In this document: positions 63,040 to 64,000 of the stretch, piece by piece
Numbering within the stretch: the first letter of the stretch is position 1
Layout: each line of letters opens with the position of its first letter
Source of the DNA: Halarchaeum rubridurum
Lineage (GTDB): Archaea; Halobacteriota; Halobacteria; Halobacteriales; Halobacteriaceae
Length of the DNA: 64,000 bases
Assembly (NCBI RefSeq): GCF_014647115.1
Contig: NZ_BMOO01000002.1
Span: 487,992-551,991, forward strand
Direction of reading: 5' to 3'
Translations under genes and position numbers: made by a program
Notes under the pieces: generated by a model
Told to the model about the DNA's origin: nothing
Database searches by the model: none
Seen by the model: only the letters and a program-made list of their open reading frames with translations

Positions 63040-63441
63040 TCACTCGTCGGCGTCGTTTAGCGAGTCGAGGACGCGCTCGAAGCGCTCGCGGACCTCGGTG
63101 GCGACCTCGTCCAGCGCCGGGTTGTCGACGGATTCGAGGAGCACTACGGGGTCGACTGCGCGCACGGCGACGGTCCCGTCGTCGGCCTCGTAGACGACGA
63201 CGTTACACGGGAGGAGCGCCCCGAGGCCGGGTTCCGCTTCCAGCCCCTCGTGCGCGAGCGGCGGGTTGCAGGCCCCGAGGATGCGGTACTTGCGGAAGTC
63301 GACGTCCAGCTTCGCCGCGAACGTCGCTTCCACGTCGACGTCGCAGAGGACGCCGAACCCCTCCTCGGCGAGCGCGTCCTCGGTCCGCGCGACGACGTCC
63401 TCGAACGACCCATCGACGTCGGCGTCCAGAGTATAGGACAT
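63040..63441 (-). CDS. DUF302 family protein
   Basis: This 133-residue protein matches DUF302 (FEDVVARTEDALAEEGFGVLCDVDV and ILGACNPPLAHEGLEAEPGLGALLPCNVVVYE), with conserved Cys in GACNPP and LLPCN. DUF302 proteins are common beside sulfur and persulfide genes; their role is not settled. The ATG at 63441 (MSYTLDAD) is used. It converges with the regulator gene and diverges from the array at 63499. Confidence 0.9.
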   Translation of the reverse strand: MSYTLDADVDGSFEDVVARTEDALAEEGFGVLCDVDVEATFAAKLDVDFRKYRILGACNPPLAHEGLEAEPGLGALLPCNVVVYEADDGTVAVRAVDPVVLLESVDNPALDEVATEVRERFERVLDSLNDADE

Positions 63442-63498
63442 ACTGCACAATACTAGATGGGGTGACTTAGCGTTTGCGTGAGGGCCCTCCCAAACTTA

Positions 63499-63545
63499 TC
63501 TACCATATGTACCTTATGTACCTTAGCTACCGTAGCTACGATGCA
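63499..63545. repeat. Array C of degenerate 9-bp direct repeats
   Basis: Five in-phase 9-mers: tctaccata, tgtacctta, tgtacctta, gctaccgta, gctacgatg. The second and third are identical, and the consensus tctaccgta-like core is shared with arrays A and B. It lies between DUF302 (start 63441, minus) and superoxide dismutase (start 63717), about 172-218 bases before the latter. No other gene lies in this gap. Confidence 0.6.
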
Positions 63546-63716
63546 CTCCCTGCCGCTGCTCCATCGGATATATAGGAAATCGTACTAATTATTCCGAAGA
63601 TGTCCGACATCACCCCAATACACGTCCCCGCTCCACTACTCTACCTATCAGATACGGTACTGAAACGCGATACAGAGAACGTTCATACGGGTCGCGGTCC
63701 TCCACACGGTTGCAAC
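63546..63716. promoter_or_regulatory. Promoter region of the superoxide dismutase gene
   Basis: Lower-GC stretch with a TATA-like ttcatacg near 63689-63696, 21-28 bases before the ATG. A minus-strand tatata near 63571-63576 may serve another transcript. Confidence 0.4.
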
Positions 63717-64000
63717 ATGAGCGATTACGAGCTGCCGGCGCTGCCGTACGAGTACGACGCACTGGAACCCTCGATCAGCGAGCAGGTGCTGAACTGGCAT
63801 CACGACACGCACCATCAGGGGTACGTGAACGGCTGGAACAGCGCCGAAGAGACGCTGGCGGAGGCCCGCGAGGAGGGTGACTTCTCGGAGTCGGCGGGTG
63901 CGATCCGGAACGTGACGCACAACGGCTCGGGGCACGTGCTGCACACGCTGTTCTGGGAGTCGATGGGTCCCAACGGCGGCGACGAGCCGGCCGGCGCGCT
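63717..64000 (+). CDS. sod: Superoxide dismutase (Fe/Mn), truncated by the window edge
   Basis: The first 94 residues are visible; the gene continues past the window. The N-terminus (SDYELPALPYEYDALEP) and LNWHHDTHHQGYVNG match haloarchaeal Fe/Mn superoxide dismutases, with the first metal His in WHHDTHH and the second in NGSGHVLHTLFW. It turns superoxide into peroxide and oxygen in the cytosol. Array C lies upstream. Confidence 0.95.
   Translation, partial: MSDYELPALPYEYDALEPSISEQVLNWHHDTHHQGYVNGWNSAEETLAEAREEGDFSESAGAIRNVTHNGSGHVLHTLFWESMGPNGGDEPAGA

Noticed and set aside
63478..63588. GTG ORF through array C
   Set aside because: Same reasoning; no ribosome or promoter evidence and poor codon use.

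Overview
The window comes from a haloarchaeon (class Halobacteria). The DNA is GC-rich, proteins are strongly acidic, Tat-type lipoprotein signals are common, and most genes have a TATA-like box about 25-33 bases before an apparently leaderless start. Marker genes agree: a halocyanin fused to membrane helices, a ba3-type oxidase, Orc1/Cdc6 with origin repeats, several IclR regulators, an HTH-10 regulator and an archaeal-type Fe/Mn superoxide dismutase. No rRNA, tRNA or CRISPR array was recognised.

Region 1 (0-16.2 kb) looks like a catabolic block for a carboxylated and probably methoxylated (aromatic) substrate. It holds two ABC importers (one iron/polyamine-type, one taurine/nitrate-type with two different permeases), three amidohydrolase-2/ACMSD-like proteins with different metal-ligand motifs, a protein closely resembling the tetrahydrofolate-dependent O-demethylases LigM/DesA, a small Rieske ferredoxin, a short-chain dehydrogenase, an aldehyde dehydrogenase and two IclR regulators.

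Region 2 (16.4-31.3 kb) is visibly lower in GC and looks imported. An IS4-like transposase sits at its left edge, followed by a copper/heavy-metal island: a CopB-type ATPase (CPH), a second P1B ATPase with an unusual CPG motif, two HMA metallochaperones, a permease with two YHS domains, two SHOCT proteins, DoxX, UspA, small HTH regulators and an FmdE-like protein. A 223-bp non-autonomous element with 20-bp inverted ends and a 10-bp target duplication lies within it.

Region 3 (31.4-37.4 kb) is a replication origin: orc1/cdc6 flanked by five copies of an 18-bp origin-box-like repeat around an AT-rich stretch that contains clustered CTAG. Next to it are a gutted parA remnant, a 50-residue CxxC protein, a CobW-type GTPase and a DUF336 protein. 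Two arrays of degenerate 9-bp direct repeats (GCTACCTTA type) lie here, and a third lies before the superoxide dismutase gene at 63.5 kb.

Region 4 (37.4-49.2 kb) fits oxidative degradation of sugar acids to 2-oxoglutarate: a GntP-type permease, two enolase-superfamily dehydratases, a 2-keto-3-deoxypentonate dehydratase of the FAH family, a 2-oxoglutarate-semialdehyde-type dehydrogenase, an SDR, a zinc alcohol dehydrogenase and an IclR regulator.

Region 5 (49.5-58.5 kb) is a ba3-type terminal oxidase operon (tandem halocyanin-membrane fusion, CbaB, CbaA, an anchored accessory protein, a copper P-type ATPase) with small regulators. Region 6 (58.5-64 kb) is a sulfane-sulfur cluster: TusA, DsrE-like and DUF2270 proteins diverging from a rhodanese-persulfide dioxygenase fusion, two half-size YeeE/YedE permeases, a two-cysteine HTH regulator and DUF302. 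It ends in a truncated superoxide dismutase gene.
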